This document shows positions 27,741-36,838 of a stretch of 37,173 nucleotides of DNA, piece after piece; the stretch's first letter is position 1; every line of letters begins with the position of its first letter. The position numbers and the translations under genes were made by a program. This DNA comes from Corallochytrium limacisporum. Lineage: Eukaryota; Opisthokonta. The stretch spans positions 47,061-84,233 of the forward strand of contig PDIP01000039.1 of the NCBI GenBank assembly GCA_002811645.1, read 5' to 3'. Below the pieces are notes generated by a model that was not told the DNA's origin, did not search any database, and worked only from the letters and a program-made list of their open reading frames with translations.

Positions 27741-27936
27741 TTTCAGTAACTGATCAGAATCAAGAATTCCGAACCCACTTGCACGAGCGCTCGCCGCATC
27801 CACTGATGAGGGTACCCGGGTCTGACCAGCAGAGGTATCTCGGACCCTGAAACCCTGTCACTCCTCACACACCTATTGCCCTTCAAAGACTGAAGTACTA
27901 ATCTTGCAAGCATGTAAGGCACAAAATAGACACAGG

Positions 27937-29052
27937 ATGTTGGCCAAGGTAGCAGGAGTGAGTGTCCTAGTGGCCGCAATGGTGACCATGATCGGCTTGC
28001 GGGCGAGCCTATTGGGTATCGGAGTGGGCTGGATCTTAGTAGCCGCTTTCAACGACGACATTAATCTGTGGCTACTAATGCTAACAGCAAAGGAAAGGAA
28101 TGAAACCGACCGGTGCGTTAAGTCATGGAAGGCTCGAACAATCACGGGATCAAGCGACCTGTATCACCCAGAGTCTAGTGCGAGGGACTTTCTGAACATG
28201 GACAACGGTCGAATCGTGCAGCATCAGTGGATGAATTTTGGTTTATGGGAGAGGAATGTCAGATCAGCAACTTTCTATGGCTCGTCAGAGGCGCTGGCGG
28301 ACAAGCTGATGGATGTGGCAGGGATGGACTCTGCGAGTCTCAGTACGGACATTCGCATCGCAGACGTGGGTTGTGGTGCAGGTGACTTTGTGTTCCATTT
28401 GCGCCGTGCTGGGTATAGAAATATCACAGGCATTGACTTCAGCCAGGCACAAATCAATCTCGCGCGGGATCGATGGCAGGCCAGGATGGGCAGCGAGGAA
28501 GTAAAGTTTCTGAGAGGCGATGCAGCACAGCTCAGCAAAGTTGTTAAGTCAGGTACCACCTTCACGCATATTTTGTGTCTGGACTCAGCGTATCACTTCC
28601 GCACACGGGCGCACTTCTTGAAGGAATCCTATGGCTTACTTGACAAACGCGGTGGCGTGCTCGGTGTTGTAGACTTCGTCATCGATTCAGAAGCTTACAA
28701 TTCATTGACAACTGTCAATCGAATTGTTTTTGGACTCTTCCTACGTTTGCTTTCCACGGTGGGGGTCATTCCGATGGAGAACCAATGCGATTTACATACC
28801 TTGCAGCAACAATGGCGCGATGCTGGTTTCAGGGACCATCTTGAGGTCGTAGACGTCACCGCTGAAGTCTTCCAGGATGGCTTCGGACTGTGGATCTGGA
28901 GCCACGCGTTTAAAGTCCGCAGTGTCGCGTTCTGTCTGTCCCTGCTGCCATATCTAGGTATCTCCTGGCTCTTGCGGACCAACTGGAGAGGTGGTCAACC
29001 TGTCATCCGATGTTATGCAATTACGGGGCGTACGTCAGAGGTGAAGCAATAG
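27937..29052 (+). CDS. Membrane-associated class I SAM-dependent methyltransferase
   Basis: From the first ATG the protein has 371 residues. Two hydrophobic stretches at the N-terminus (about 5-37) come before the catalytic domain. A small-molecule methyltransferase-type entry motif WMNFGLWE is at 98-105. Motif I, IADVGCGAGD, is at 141-150 and the ribose-binding acidic residue lies in GIDFSQAQ (165-172). Motif II/IV LCLDSAYHFRTR is at 213-224, and LDKRGGVLGVVDF follows. A further hydrophobic segment (about 329-346) lies near the C-terminus. The fold and the membrane segments suggest methylation of a lipid or other hydrophobic substrate, but I cannot name it. It does not show the cyclopropane-synthase signature. 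The start is preceded by a minimal ATGTAA frame at 27912. It converges with the SNF2 gene, stops 58 bp apart, and faces away from the desaturase-DUF1365 gene. Confidence 0.82.
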   Translation: MLAKVAGVSVLVAAMVTMIGLRASLLGIGVGWILVAAFNDDINLWLLMLTAKERNETDRCVKSWKARTITGSSDLYHPESSARDFLNMDNGRIVQHQWMNFGLWERNVRSATFYGSSEALADKLMDVAGMDSASLSTDIRIADVGCGAGDFVFHLRRAGYRNITGIDFSQAQINLARDRWQARMGSEEVKFLRGDAAQLSKVVKSGTTFTHILCLDSAYHFRTRAHFLKESYGLLDKRGGVLGVVDFVIDSEAYNSLTTVNRIVFGLFLRLLSTVGVIPMENQCDLHTLQQQWRDAGFRDHLEVVDVTAEVFQDGFGLWIWSHAFKVRSVAFCLSLLPYLGISWLLRTNWRGGQPVIRCYAITGRTSEVKQ

Positions 29053-29110
29053 GAAACTTTAGAGTCCAACTGGGAGCTCTTGTAATATATTATCCAATGT
29101 AATGGGTGTG

Positions 29111-32100
29111 TCACTGTTCTGTTGCAGCTTGAGGAGACGAAACCCTAGCGGTAGAGACTTCGCCGTCATGGGGTGACTGGCCATTCTCCTGGGCCATGAC
29201 CACTTGAGGATGTTGCTCGAGGGGAGCAGTCGCTTGCTGCTGTAGCTGCTGAGAATCCTGGGTTCGCGGTCCCGCCGCGTTCATTTGCCTGGCGTTGTCA
29301 TTAATCTGCTGCATGACAGAGGTAAAGGCCGCAAAGTTCCTGCGGCCATCACGATATGATTGTGCGGTGTTCATTTTCAGTCCGAATACACCAAACAGAT
29401 GTTGGGCACTGAGGCGATCGCCATCCTCCTTGTCATCCACCACGCCGTCTGCGGCCTTACGCTTGAGCGCAGCAATTTCTTCAACCCTGGTCTCAACCGA
29501 GTCCTTGGTCACTATCTTGTACACACGCACAGGTTTGGTTTGACCAATTCGATGCACCCGGTTGATGGCTTGGTCCTCCACTGCAGGGTTCCACCACCCA
29601 TCAGTCAGAATGACATGGTTGGCAACCGTGAGATTCAGCCCATATGCAGCGGCCTTGATTTGGCAAAGCACGACTTGTTTCCGATCATTTGTTTTGAACT
29701 CACGGATCACTTCCTGCTTCTTCTGGAAGGTGAGAGTGCCGTCGTAGCGAACCCATCCAATGTCCTTTTCATCCAGCATTTGAGAGAGCAGGGTCAGCAT
29801 CCCAGAGCTGAGGGAAAAAACCAGAACTTTCGGATCGTCCTCATCACCAACCTCAAAAATGCGATGAAGAATACTGGCAACCGTTCTCAGCTTCGCGCTG
29901 TAGAAATTGTGCATCAAAGTCTGCCTGGACTCTTCGGCCATTTGTCTGTGATATTCTGCCTGTTCTGCTGCATGCTCCTTTCCAAGCTCTTCTACGGAAA
30001 CGGAGCTGGGGTCATCCGGACGCTGATGATGGCTCAAAGAACTCCTCACGTCCATCCATCCAGACGTTTCTAGTTTTCTGCTTTCTCCTTCAATCCCTTG
30101 CATGCTCCTCCTGGGGATCCGCCGCGGAGTACGTTGCGGTGTCGAAGAAACGGACAAGTGACTATGGAGAGGCATGAAATCTTCTTCGAGCATAACTTCC
30201 AATAAGCCTGCCGTCTTGGTAATAGAAGAATTACATGAAGGACACCCAGGGTAGCCCCAACTTTGTAAGCATGAGTCATGAAGGAAGTGCCCACACTCGA
30301 GTGCCGTTGCACGGATCAAGTCTGTCATGATTTCCACACAGACAGGGCATTCAGCAGAAATTTGACCTGACCTATTCATTCTTGGTTGAAGCGCAGCATA
30401 TCCTGTGGCTGAGAAGAAAGCTTTTGCTTTCTCACGAACAGAACGTTGTTTTTCTAAAACGGCCATGCTTTCTTCATCTTCATGAACTACATCCAGACTC
30501 GCAGAGGTTACATTGTCCTTCCCCGCTTGGGGATTGCCTTCATCGTCCATGTGAAGCTGCGGTCTCGAACTTCCGTCTCTTTTGAATGACGCCACCTTCT
30601 CCTTCTGTGCGCTTAAACTTGCTCTTTTGCGCTTATAGCGTGCAATAGAATCCTTACGACCCCATTCCTCTAAGGACACCTCATTTTGTCTATAATGGAC
30701 GACCCGTGCGTGGTTCACAGCTGCCCGCAATTGACTGATGCGAACGAAAATCAAATTTCGCGATTCCGTTCCCAACGTTCCATTGTATACATGCTGAGCA
30801 AATTCATATTGAGCACCCAGTTCAAGGTGCTTATAGTAATCTCTTTCCTCAGGGGTCAACTCATTATCGATCCACTCATATTGAGCATCCGTGAACATGA
30901 TGGAAGCATCACAGTTTCCATCCCGAAGAAATTCCTTTGTACGGCGCATCATGATGGCAGCAAGGGCATGCCTGAGCTTCTTCACAGTTTCCCCCTGGAA
31001 CTTCTGATTTTCGATTTTCATTTCCGTCAGCCTGCTGACTGCCATCTGCGGTGTGCACTTCATGTCCATGAATACTCTGCCGAAAACAACAGGGGAATTG
31101 AATGGTCGGTACCGCAGGAATCTGAACAGAGAATACAGATCATGAACCCCATTCTCTACGGGGGTTCCTGTCAGACACCACCTGTGCTTTCCTTGGAGAC
31201 AGTAGACAGCTGTACTACTTTGTCCCAAGGCGTCTTTGATTCTGCTAGCCTCGTCGAGGATAATTCGGTGCCAAAATACTCGAAAGATGTTACCTGCTTT
31301 CTCCACATCAAACTCGTAAAGTTTTCTTTTGTTGGTCTGTGATTCCTTCGTCTCACCTCTGATGGCCGGCATGTTCAGGCGCAGAGTCTCATAGGAAACA
31401 AGAACGAAATCCTGGGATGCCAGAAATTCCGGCGGTGCCATCGTGTGAACTCCTGAACGATATAAATACACCTTGTGAGCACCGCTCAAGCGGCTGTGAA
31501 TCTCTTCCGCCCATTGATCTATGAGGGTAGCTGGCATGACGATTAGGTTTCGGTAAGGCGCTCTAGTCAGCTTCTTTTTCACTGAAAGACTTGGCAGATT
31601 GCTAATGTCTTTGACCGGCGTGGGTGTGTTCGACTCTACACCGGACAGTCTCGTGTGCCTCGGTTGTCTAGCCCTCAAATTGTGCCATCGTTCATCCTGT
31701 CGCGTAAGATCCCGTACAGCTTTTTGTGCCTCAATTCGATTTTTCCCAATCTTGTTCGATGCTTGGTCCCGGAAGGTGGAGATTACTCTCTTGGCGACTC
31801 CGTCCTTCTCTGCACGACTCGGGGGATTGAGCAAACAAAGGGATAGCATTTGAATTGTCTTACCAAGTCCTTGTTCATCTGCTAAGATACCGCCATGTGG
31901 TTCTCTCTCTCTCTTTTCCATACTTAACATCCAGCCAACACCACTCTTTTGATGACTTAAAAGGTCAACCTTTAGCCCCCGAGGTGTCTCAATCGGGATG
32001 ACATCTTCCTTCATCATGACACCCTTAGCCAGTTCTGCTACAACGTCACCATCCACTACCTCTTGATTGCTGTCGTCTACTTGATCGCGAGGTCTTTCCT

Positions 32101-32203
32101 CAGCTTCGGTGGGAAGCCCCAGTTCACAGGAACCACTATCGTGGTGGGCGATCCCACCGGCCACCAAGGCGGGACCACCCATCACAGTCCCCGCGTTGCT
32201 CAT
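29111..32203 (-). CDS. SNF2-RING ATPase of the RAD5/RAD16/HLTF type
   Basis: The 1030-residue protein has an SNF2 ATPase split by a RING finger, as in RAD5, RAD16, HLTF and SHPRH, which act in post-replication or nucleotide-excision repair as DNA translocases and E3 ligases. Motif I is ADEQGLGKT (108-116), motif II LDEAS (316-320) and motif III CLTGTPVENGVHDLYSLFRF. The C3HC4 RING is at 619-657 (CPVC...CGHFLHDSC...CPSC). The helicase C domain runs from about 790 with VLVFSLSSG, WWNPAVEDQAINRVHRIGQ (motif VI, R882 and R885). Motif II has Ser where His is usual. No HIRAN domain is visible, so RAD16-like is as likely as RAD5-like. The C-terminal tail is Gln-rich. An E2F-like site is 216 bp upstream of the ATG. 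Confidence 0.92.
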   Translation of the reverse strand: MSNAGTVMGGPALVAGGIAHHDSGSCELGLPTEAEERPRDQVDDSNQEVVDGDVVAELAKGVMMKEDVIPIETPRGLKVDLLSHQKSGVGWMLSMEKREREPHGGILADEQGLGKTIQMLSLCLLNPPSRAEKDGVAKRVISTFRDQASNKIGKNRIEAQKAVRDLTRQDERWHNLRARQPRHTRLSGVESNTPTPVKDISNLPSLSVKKKLTRAPYRNLIVMPATLIDQWAEEIHSRLSGAHKVYLYRSGVHTMAPPEFLASQDFVLVSYETLRLNMPAIRGETKESQTNKRKLYEFDVEKAGNIFRVFWHRIILDEASRIKDALGQSSTAVYCLQGKHRWCLTGTPVENGVHDLYSLFRFLRYRPFNSPVVFGRVFMDMKCTPQMAVSRLTEMKIENQKFQGETVKKLRHALAAIMMRRTKEFLRDGNCDASIMFTDAQYEWIDNELTPEERDYYKHLELGAQYEFAQHVYNGTLGTESRNLIFVRISQLRAAVNHARVVHYRQNEVSLEEWGRKDSIARYKRKRASLSAQKEKVASFKRDGSSRPQLHMDDEGNPQAGKDNVTSASLDVVHEDEESMAVLEKQRSVREKAKAFFSATGYAALQPRMNRSGQISAECPVCVEIMTDLIRATALECGHFLHDSCLQSWGYPGCPSCNSSITKTAGLLEVMLEEDFMPLHSHLSVSSTPQRTPRRIPRRSMQGIEGESRKLETSGWMDVRSSLSHHQRPDDPSSVSVEELGKEHAAEQAEYHRQMAEESRQTLMHNFYSAKLRTVASILHRIFEVGDEDDPKVLVFSLSSGMLTLLSQMLDEKDIGWVRYDGTLTFQKKQEVIREFKTNDRKQVVLCQIKAAAYGLNLTVANHVILTDGWWNPAVEDQAINRVHRIGQTKPVRVYKIVTKDSVETRVEEIAALKRKAADGVVDDKEDGDRLSAQHLFGVFGLKMNTAQSYRDGRRNFAAFTSVMQQINDNARQMNAAGPRTQDSQQLQQQATAPLEQHPQVVMAQENGQSPHDGEVSTARVSSPQAATEQ

Positions 32204-32649
32204 GACTATCTATTTAGCTTTTTTCTCCATTCTTCCATACCAACTTGTTGCATGACCAACTCCTGTATACATAGTATGTAACCACGTGAACGTCGTGCCT
32301 CATAGCCCAGATTCCAAATACCTGCATCTGCGCCTTGGTCCTGACGTGGCAAATTCGACTTCGTGTTTGAGACCCTTCCCGGAGAGGGAGGGGGAGTGTA
32401 GGTAGGGAGCTACTGAAAGTTTCGCGCCGAGCACCTGAGGAGGTTCGAAAGTGAAGGGCTTCCGCTTAGGCTGGTCGGAGACATGGGCAAACAGCAGCCG
32501 GCTATTCCCCGCAATCGCCCGGGTCGCGTGTGGTCAAAGTGTCTGTACTGAGAGGCGAGAGATACAAGTTTGACAATTTCGCTTTACAGCAAGTGTTAGA
32601 ATGGTTGACTGAGATGTAAGATATATGTTATATTGATCACGAAGTCCCT
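32204..32649. other. intergenic region upstream of the SNF2-RING gene
   Basis: The 446-bp gap between two minus-strand genes contains an E2F-like TTTCGCGCC (32420-32428) and a G-rich patch at 32381-32406. I see no coding family. Confidence 0.5.
32420..32427 (+). promoter_or_regulatory. E2F/DP-like site upstream of the SNF2-RING gene
   Basis: TTTCGCGC is a perfect consensus (extended to TTTCGCGCC), 216 bp upstream of the SNF2-RING ATG at 32203. Confidence 0.4.
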
Positions 32650-34386
32650 TTACAGAAAGATTTCCTCGTAGTGCATGATGAGGAATTCACATAAATTATT
32701 CTGATTAACCATGGCCATCACACTGGGTGCAGCGTCACGGTCGCCAGCAGGTCGAGTTAAATTCGGTCCAAATATGACGGACAGATTCTTGGGGTCCATC
32801 TTGTTCTCTTCGTGGAATGAGGCGACCTTGTCCAAATGGCCGATGACAGCCTGAAGGGTATCAATGTGACACTGAGGCATCTTAAAAATTTCTTCCCGGA
32901 TCATCCGCAGCTTGTCTTCGTCTGTCTTGGCTTCTACACCCTCAATCATTGCCGAATAGTGATATGATGGAATCAATGGTTCCTCAAGGTTGCGCAACAG
33001 TGTCTTCAGGCAACCACACACTACATTCATGTCTGTCTCAGTCTCCGAAAAAGTGATTTTCTTACCAGCAGCCACACTTGCCATGATGTCCTGCACCATT
33101 GCGGCTGATCCCGATCGTCTGTAGACACCAACACTAGTCAGTCCATGCAATTCGACCCACTTAATGCACTGATTCAAGAAAGGTGGGATCTGCCAGCCAG
33201 CTGGCGTATCCTGGGGAATCAATGACTCTAGAGACACTAGTTCTTGATGCTTTGAGGGATCCACAATTTTGCTAACCTCCGCCTGCGTCGGTCGTTTCTC
33301 GATAAATTCATTCAAGCTCGCCTTGACTTTCTTCTTGTTCTCACTCTCGACAGTCTGCCGTCCGACGGATGCGGCGCGGAAACGGCCACGAATTCCTGGG
33401 TTGGGAGCGAGCATGAACATGGGCAAAGGGGTGGACAATGATCGTACCCGACCGTTCATGGCTGTGGTCCATTCATCAAGCCCTTCCCCATCTTTGCTCT
33501 TGCTGGTCTTTGCTGCCAGTGCCAACATGGGTCCCTTATTCTCTGAGTGTGCGACGAAGACAAATGCGTCGTGCTTCTGGTCTATCTGCCCCCTTTCCAC
33601 ATCAAAATCATTCAGGTTCAACGAAATGACAGGGCGTGCCATTTGGCTCGCCTTTACTTTCTCCCAACTGCCCTCTTGGATGAGTGCAAGTTGTTTACTA
33701 ATCTTGTCATCCTTGTACAGTTCCATCATGTTGTCCCGCAGAATGGCATAGGTATCTCGCCACCCCGGGACCTTTCCAGTAGATGTTGACTTCGACAAGA
33801 GACGGTATTTCATCCATCCTTCCCTAATACCACTCGTCACACTGAGCTTTTCGCTGCTTATTGACGCATGCAAGAGCGGCTCATCCAGGTGCAGATTTTC
33901 TTGGGAGTCTGCCGGCTGAGTATTTTCAAGGTCCAGCGTTGAAAACGCCTCGACAATACCACCGGTTCGAGGTGACCCCTTGGTCGCCCGTGTGGCGAGA
34001 CTCTCAATAACTCCATCAGCCGAAGACAGAAGACGAGAACTCATTTGAACGAAATGATTTGCCTTTACATAACCCTGTTTCCCTGAGCTGGTTTCCACCT
34101 CATACCAGTCGTCGCTTGCGCGCTCAATCACCAAGACCTGTTCTCCTTTTTCGACACCAACATGATGCGCTTCCTTTGACTTGAATGTCTCCACACACAA
34201 CAGGGTCTCTCCTGGCTGCACCGGTGCTGTCTCCCGCAGTGCATCGGTTCCGAGACTCGGGATGGGAATCGGCTGTCCCCGGCTCTGCCGCCGGCTGTTC
34301 CTCGGAGAGGTTTTCATTGCCATTTTGGATCTCTGTTCACTGTAACATGCTGTGTTCAAGTCACCAGGTTTCAATCTTTCTTTCAT
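32650..34386 (-). CDS. SH3-PH-RhoGAP protein
   Basis: From the first ATG (34386; the frame is open to 34395 without one) the protein has 578 residues. An SH3 domain lies at about 61-115 (LLCVETF...GEQVLVIE...DWYEVET...GYVKANHF). A PH domain lies at about 187-313 (IREGWMKYR...GWRDTYAILRDNMMELYKD...DEWTTAM), and a RhoGAP domain at about 385-578. The GAP catalytic arginine is in GVYRRSGS (about 420-427) and the conserved CLKTLLRNLEEPLIP follows, then LSVIFGPNLTRP. It should accelerate GTP hydrolysis on a Rho/Rac-type GTPase at a phosphoinositide-containing membrane. The SH3-PH-RhoGAP order resembles animal ARHGAP12/27 without the WW domains. No Rho gene lies in the window. Confidence 0.92.
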   Translation of the reverse strand: MKERLKPGDLNTACYSEQRSKMAMKTSPRNSRRQSRGQPIPIPSLGTDALRETAPVQPGETLLCVETFKSKEAHHVGVEKGEQVLVIERASDDWYEVETSSGKQGYVKANHFVQMSSRLLSSADGVIESLATRATKGSPRTGGIVEAFSTLDLENTQPADSQENLHLDEPLLHASISSEKLSVTSGIREGWMKYRLLSKSTSTGKVPGWRDTYAILRDNMMELYKDDKISKQLALIQEGSWEKVKASQMARPVISLNLNDFDVERGQIDQKHDAFVFVAHSENKGPMLALAAKTSKSKDGEGLDEWTTAMNGRVRSLSTPLPMFMLAPNPGIRGRFRAASVGRQTVESENKKKVKASLNEFIEKRPTQAEVSKIVDPSKHQELVSLESLIPQDTPAGWQIPPFLNQCIKWVELHGLTSVGVYRRSGSAAMVQDIMASVAAGKKITFSETETDMNVVCGCLKTLLRNLEEPLIPSYHYSAMIEGVEAKTDEDKLRMIREEIFKMPQCHIDTLQAVIGHLDKVASFHEENKMDPKNLSVIFGPNLTRPAGDRDAAPSVMAMVNQNNLCEFLIMHYEEIFL

Positions 34387-35665
34387 GGAGTGCAAATAAT
34401 TCTGCAGACTACTTGTTCCGTTTGTGGTCGTGTTACTGAAATGAATAGATGTTTACTATGAAGGTTGTGCTACCCTCAGCAGGTCAGGGGGTTCGGAAAT
34501 ACCACGGCCACCACTGTGAATGGATTAAAGCCTAGAGGTGTTACGTGGTGCCAGGCTCTTCAACGCGTCATCGTTGTTGACAAAATTACCGGTGACCGGG
34601 CCGTGCTCATAAAGTTCTCCTATTTTTAACACATCATGCTAAAGAGGCCCGCTAGACGTCAGAAACAAGCAAAAACACATAAGGCGCACACACAACACTA
34701 AGAACTCAAGTGCCAGTACGTCTCCGGCCTCTTGCGGGGTGACCCGGTGTTGCTGATGTTACCCGCCGAGGGCATGGGCTGCAGTACTGAAGCTACGAGC
34801 CCGTCCGACCCTTCCTTTGTACACCCACAAAGCACCGGATTTTTTCGCAACTCACTCCCTCTTCCCTTGCCCTTTCTTGAACTCCCGCTTTCTTCTTCGT
34901 TTTATTACCCATTCTCGCACTCCGCTCAGTACTCGGGATCACCGGTGGATATTTCTCGCGGCTGTGTCTTTCTCGATAGTGAAACCTCTGCGTTTCCTGC
35001 GAATGGCAAGAGCTTATCCCGGAAAAGAAAGTTCTTGTTCTGATGTCTTTGTGTGGGGTACTTTTTTTTTTCTTTAACTCTTTTTTTTCCGCTACCGCGT
35101 TCCAGCTATCCTTAAATTGAATAGTGAGAGTACTAAGTTGCTGGCGTATCTCTGATGGATCTCAGGAGTCTCGAACGAGGTTGGCTCAGTCGAATAGCTG
35201 TGAACATGGACACTTTCGAATTAGTCAGGTATATGTCATTGCACTTGTAAAATTTTCGAGATGAAGAGTATAGTGAAGGGGGCAGGGACCGGAGAGACGA
35301 CCTGTGAGTAGGGGAATTCCCTCTTCCGTGCCACACCTGGGACCAGTAAGAGACTCCCGATTGACCGATCCCTTTGTATAGTGAATGTATGGAGTGGGTG
35401 TGTTCCATGCCCGCGTTCGGAACATTCTACTGTCGACATTGGAAGTCGGGTTTCCGGTGCTCGTTGGAAACGAAGAGACCAAAGTGAATACTCAATATAT
35501 GATAAGACCGTGGTCAATTTGCCCACAGCTCAATCGATTGTTGCAATGTCCGGCAAATAGGTGGTCCATCAAAATCAGCAGTAGCGACAAATTTGGACAG
35601 ATTTTTTTAAAGCGGAATCATTCGTTTTTGTATTGTCATTGGTCAGTTGAAATAGGTACATTCAG

Positions 35666-35674
35666 TATATAAAA
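35666..35674 (+). promoter_or_regulatory. TATA box TATATAAAA flanked by inverted GGTAC/GTACC
   Basis: TATATAAAA is a strong TATA consensus, enclosed by GGTAC (35655-35659) and GTACC (35675-35679). An A/G-rich leader follows on the plus strand. No recognised gene starts downstream in the window. Confidence 0.35.
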
Positions 35675-35879
35675 GTACCAAGTGCAAAAAGGGGACACCA
35701 ACGAAAGAAAAGGAAAAGTGAAACGAAGAAAAGAGAAAGAAATTTTCTTCTCCTCTCTCCTCCCTGCTGCCTGCCACGTCTGATAGGTACTGGACATATC
35801 ACTTGCTTTCAAGCAGTTCTGCACCTTGCGCCATAGAACTCGGGCGACCAATCGTTTGACCCCTGCGCTAGGCGAGAAG

Positions 35880-35903
35880 CTGTGGTGGGTTCATTCACCA
35901 CAG
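35880..35903 (+). repeat. 8-bp hairpin
   Basis: CTGTGGTG (35880-35887) and CACCACAG (35896-35903) are perfect complements around an 8-nt loop. Confidence 0.5.
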
Positions 35904-36119
35904 AAGTTGGCCCTTCTCCGTTGGTTGGGACCATAACCCGACGAGAAAGTAACATCACACAAGATGGTACATTGGTTGTGCACATTCGGCGAGGCTACGA
36001 CTCACCGCGCTCTGTGTCTCCGGCAGCGAGGGAGTTTTTCCCCGCTGTTGGGGTAAGAGATTGAATACTCAATATATGGGTATTTGACGAAAGAGGGGGG
36101 GGGGAAATTAAAGTCTACA

Positions 36120-36147
36120 ACGTACCGCTCTGAATTTTGCGGTACGT
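36120..36147 (+). repeat. 9-bp hairpin ACGTACCGC/GCGGTACGT
   Basis: Exact 9-bp arms at 36120-36128 and 36139-36147 surround a 10-nt loop. Related GTACG/CGTAC sequence recurs at 36225-36240. Confidence 0.55.
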
Positions 36148-36838
36148 CCTCTGCTGATTTGGTTCAGTGCTGAAGAGGGGAAGCAATGGTGGCGGTTTTC
36201 TTCTCCACCTTTCGGCTGCAACCGGTACGCACTACCGTACGCAAAATGCCGTGGATTCAGTACCAAATCCAGAGATTGATTTTTCAGGAGACCATTTCAC
36301 GAATCTGCAACTACGTCATTTCTTTGAAATCAATTCAACAGCAGAGAAAGGACCAGAAGGTACGGATATCTCCCAAAAAAAGAGAGAGACACACACAGGA
36401 AGTAAAAAAGAAAAGGTGAAATTGTATGAAGAAGGAGGTATAGGACCTGTTTAGGAAATCACTCGATGCGGTAGAAGCGGCAAAGGAAAAGAACGACGAA
36501 AGCAAAAGGGGGAGAGGGGGATTTTGGGCAACCGCGTATACAGTGCGTGGTAGTGGGTCCCGGGAGGATGGATTTGTTACAGTGACTTCACTACTCCTGC
36601 TGAAATGAGAACCCCAGGACCCGATTATAGCAGCTGGAACCGCTGCCGCGGTGGTTTTGAGTTTGGCTGCTCCTGAAAATCATTTTAGTCAACCAAAAAA
36701 AATGAGTCCGCTGGCCGTCTCCTCGGATATCTACGGAAAGCGGTTCACCGAAGAGACTTCTTCCGCTACTCTGAGTATGGAAAGTCCGGCACAGAGCAGT
36801 AGCCGTTTGTTTTTTATTCCAGTGAGCACACGTTAAGT

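Larger units (their letters stand above)
24627..27936. other. 3.3-kb divergent intergenic region desaturase/methyltransferase with assembly gap
   Basis: This region contains G-quadruplex arrays on both strands (25085-25108 plus, 25510-25533 minus), a run of 237 undetermined bases, a second copy of the FIGL1-promoter-like 20-mer (26327-26346), T-runs (26501-26515) and palindromes (26855-26877, 27719-27740, 27750-27757). Short frames on both strands match no known family, and those spanning the gap have no meaning. An exon could hide in the gap. Confidence 0.5.
35485..36078 (+). repeat. 17-bp direct repeat pair
   Basis: TGAATACTCAATATATG occurs at 35485-35501 and 36062-36078, identical, with starts 577 bp apart. 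Flanking bases differ, so this is not part of a longer duplication. Confidence 0.6.

Noticed and set aside
27937-29052. Calling the methyltransferase a cyclopropane-fatty-acid synthase
   Set aside because: It has a generic class I motif (VGCGAGD) and lacks the CFA signature residues, so only a general assignment is supported.
1360-29110. A consistent TGTAA-type poly(A) signal after the genes
   Set aside because: It is present after CWC24, SFT2 and the methyltransferase but missing after most other genes, so the pattern is not supported.
35881-35912. tRNA T-arm-like sequence with a GGTTCATTC loop
   Set aside because: The invariant A58 is absent and no cloverleaf or acceptor stem could be built around it.
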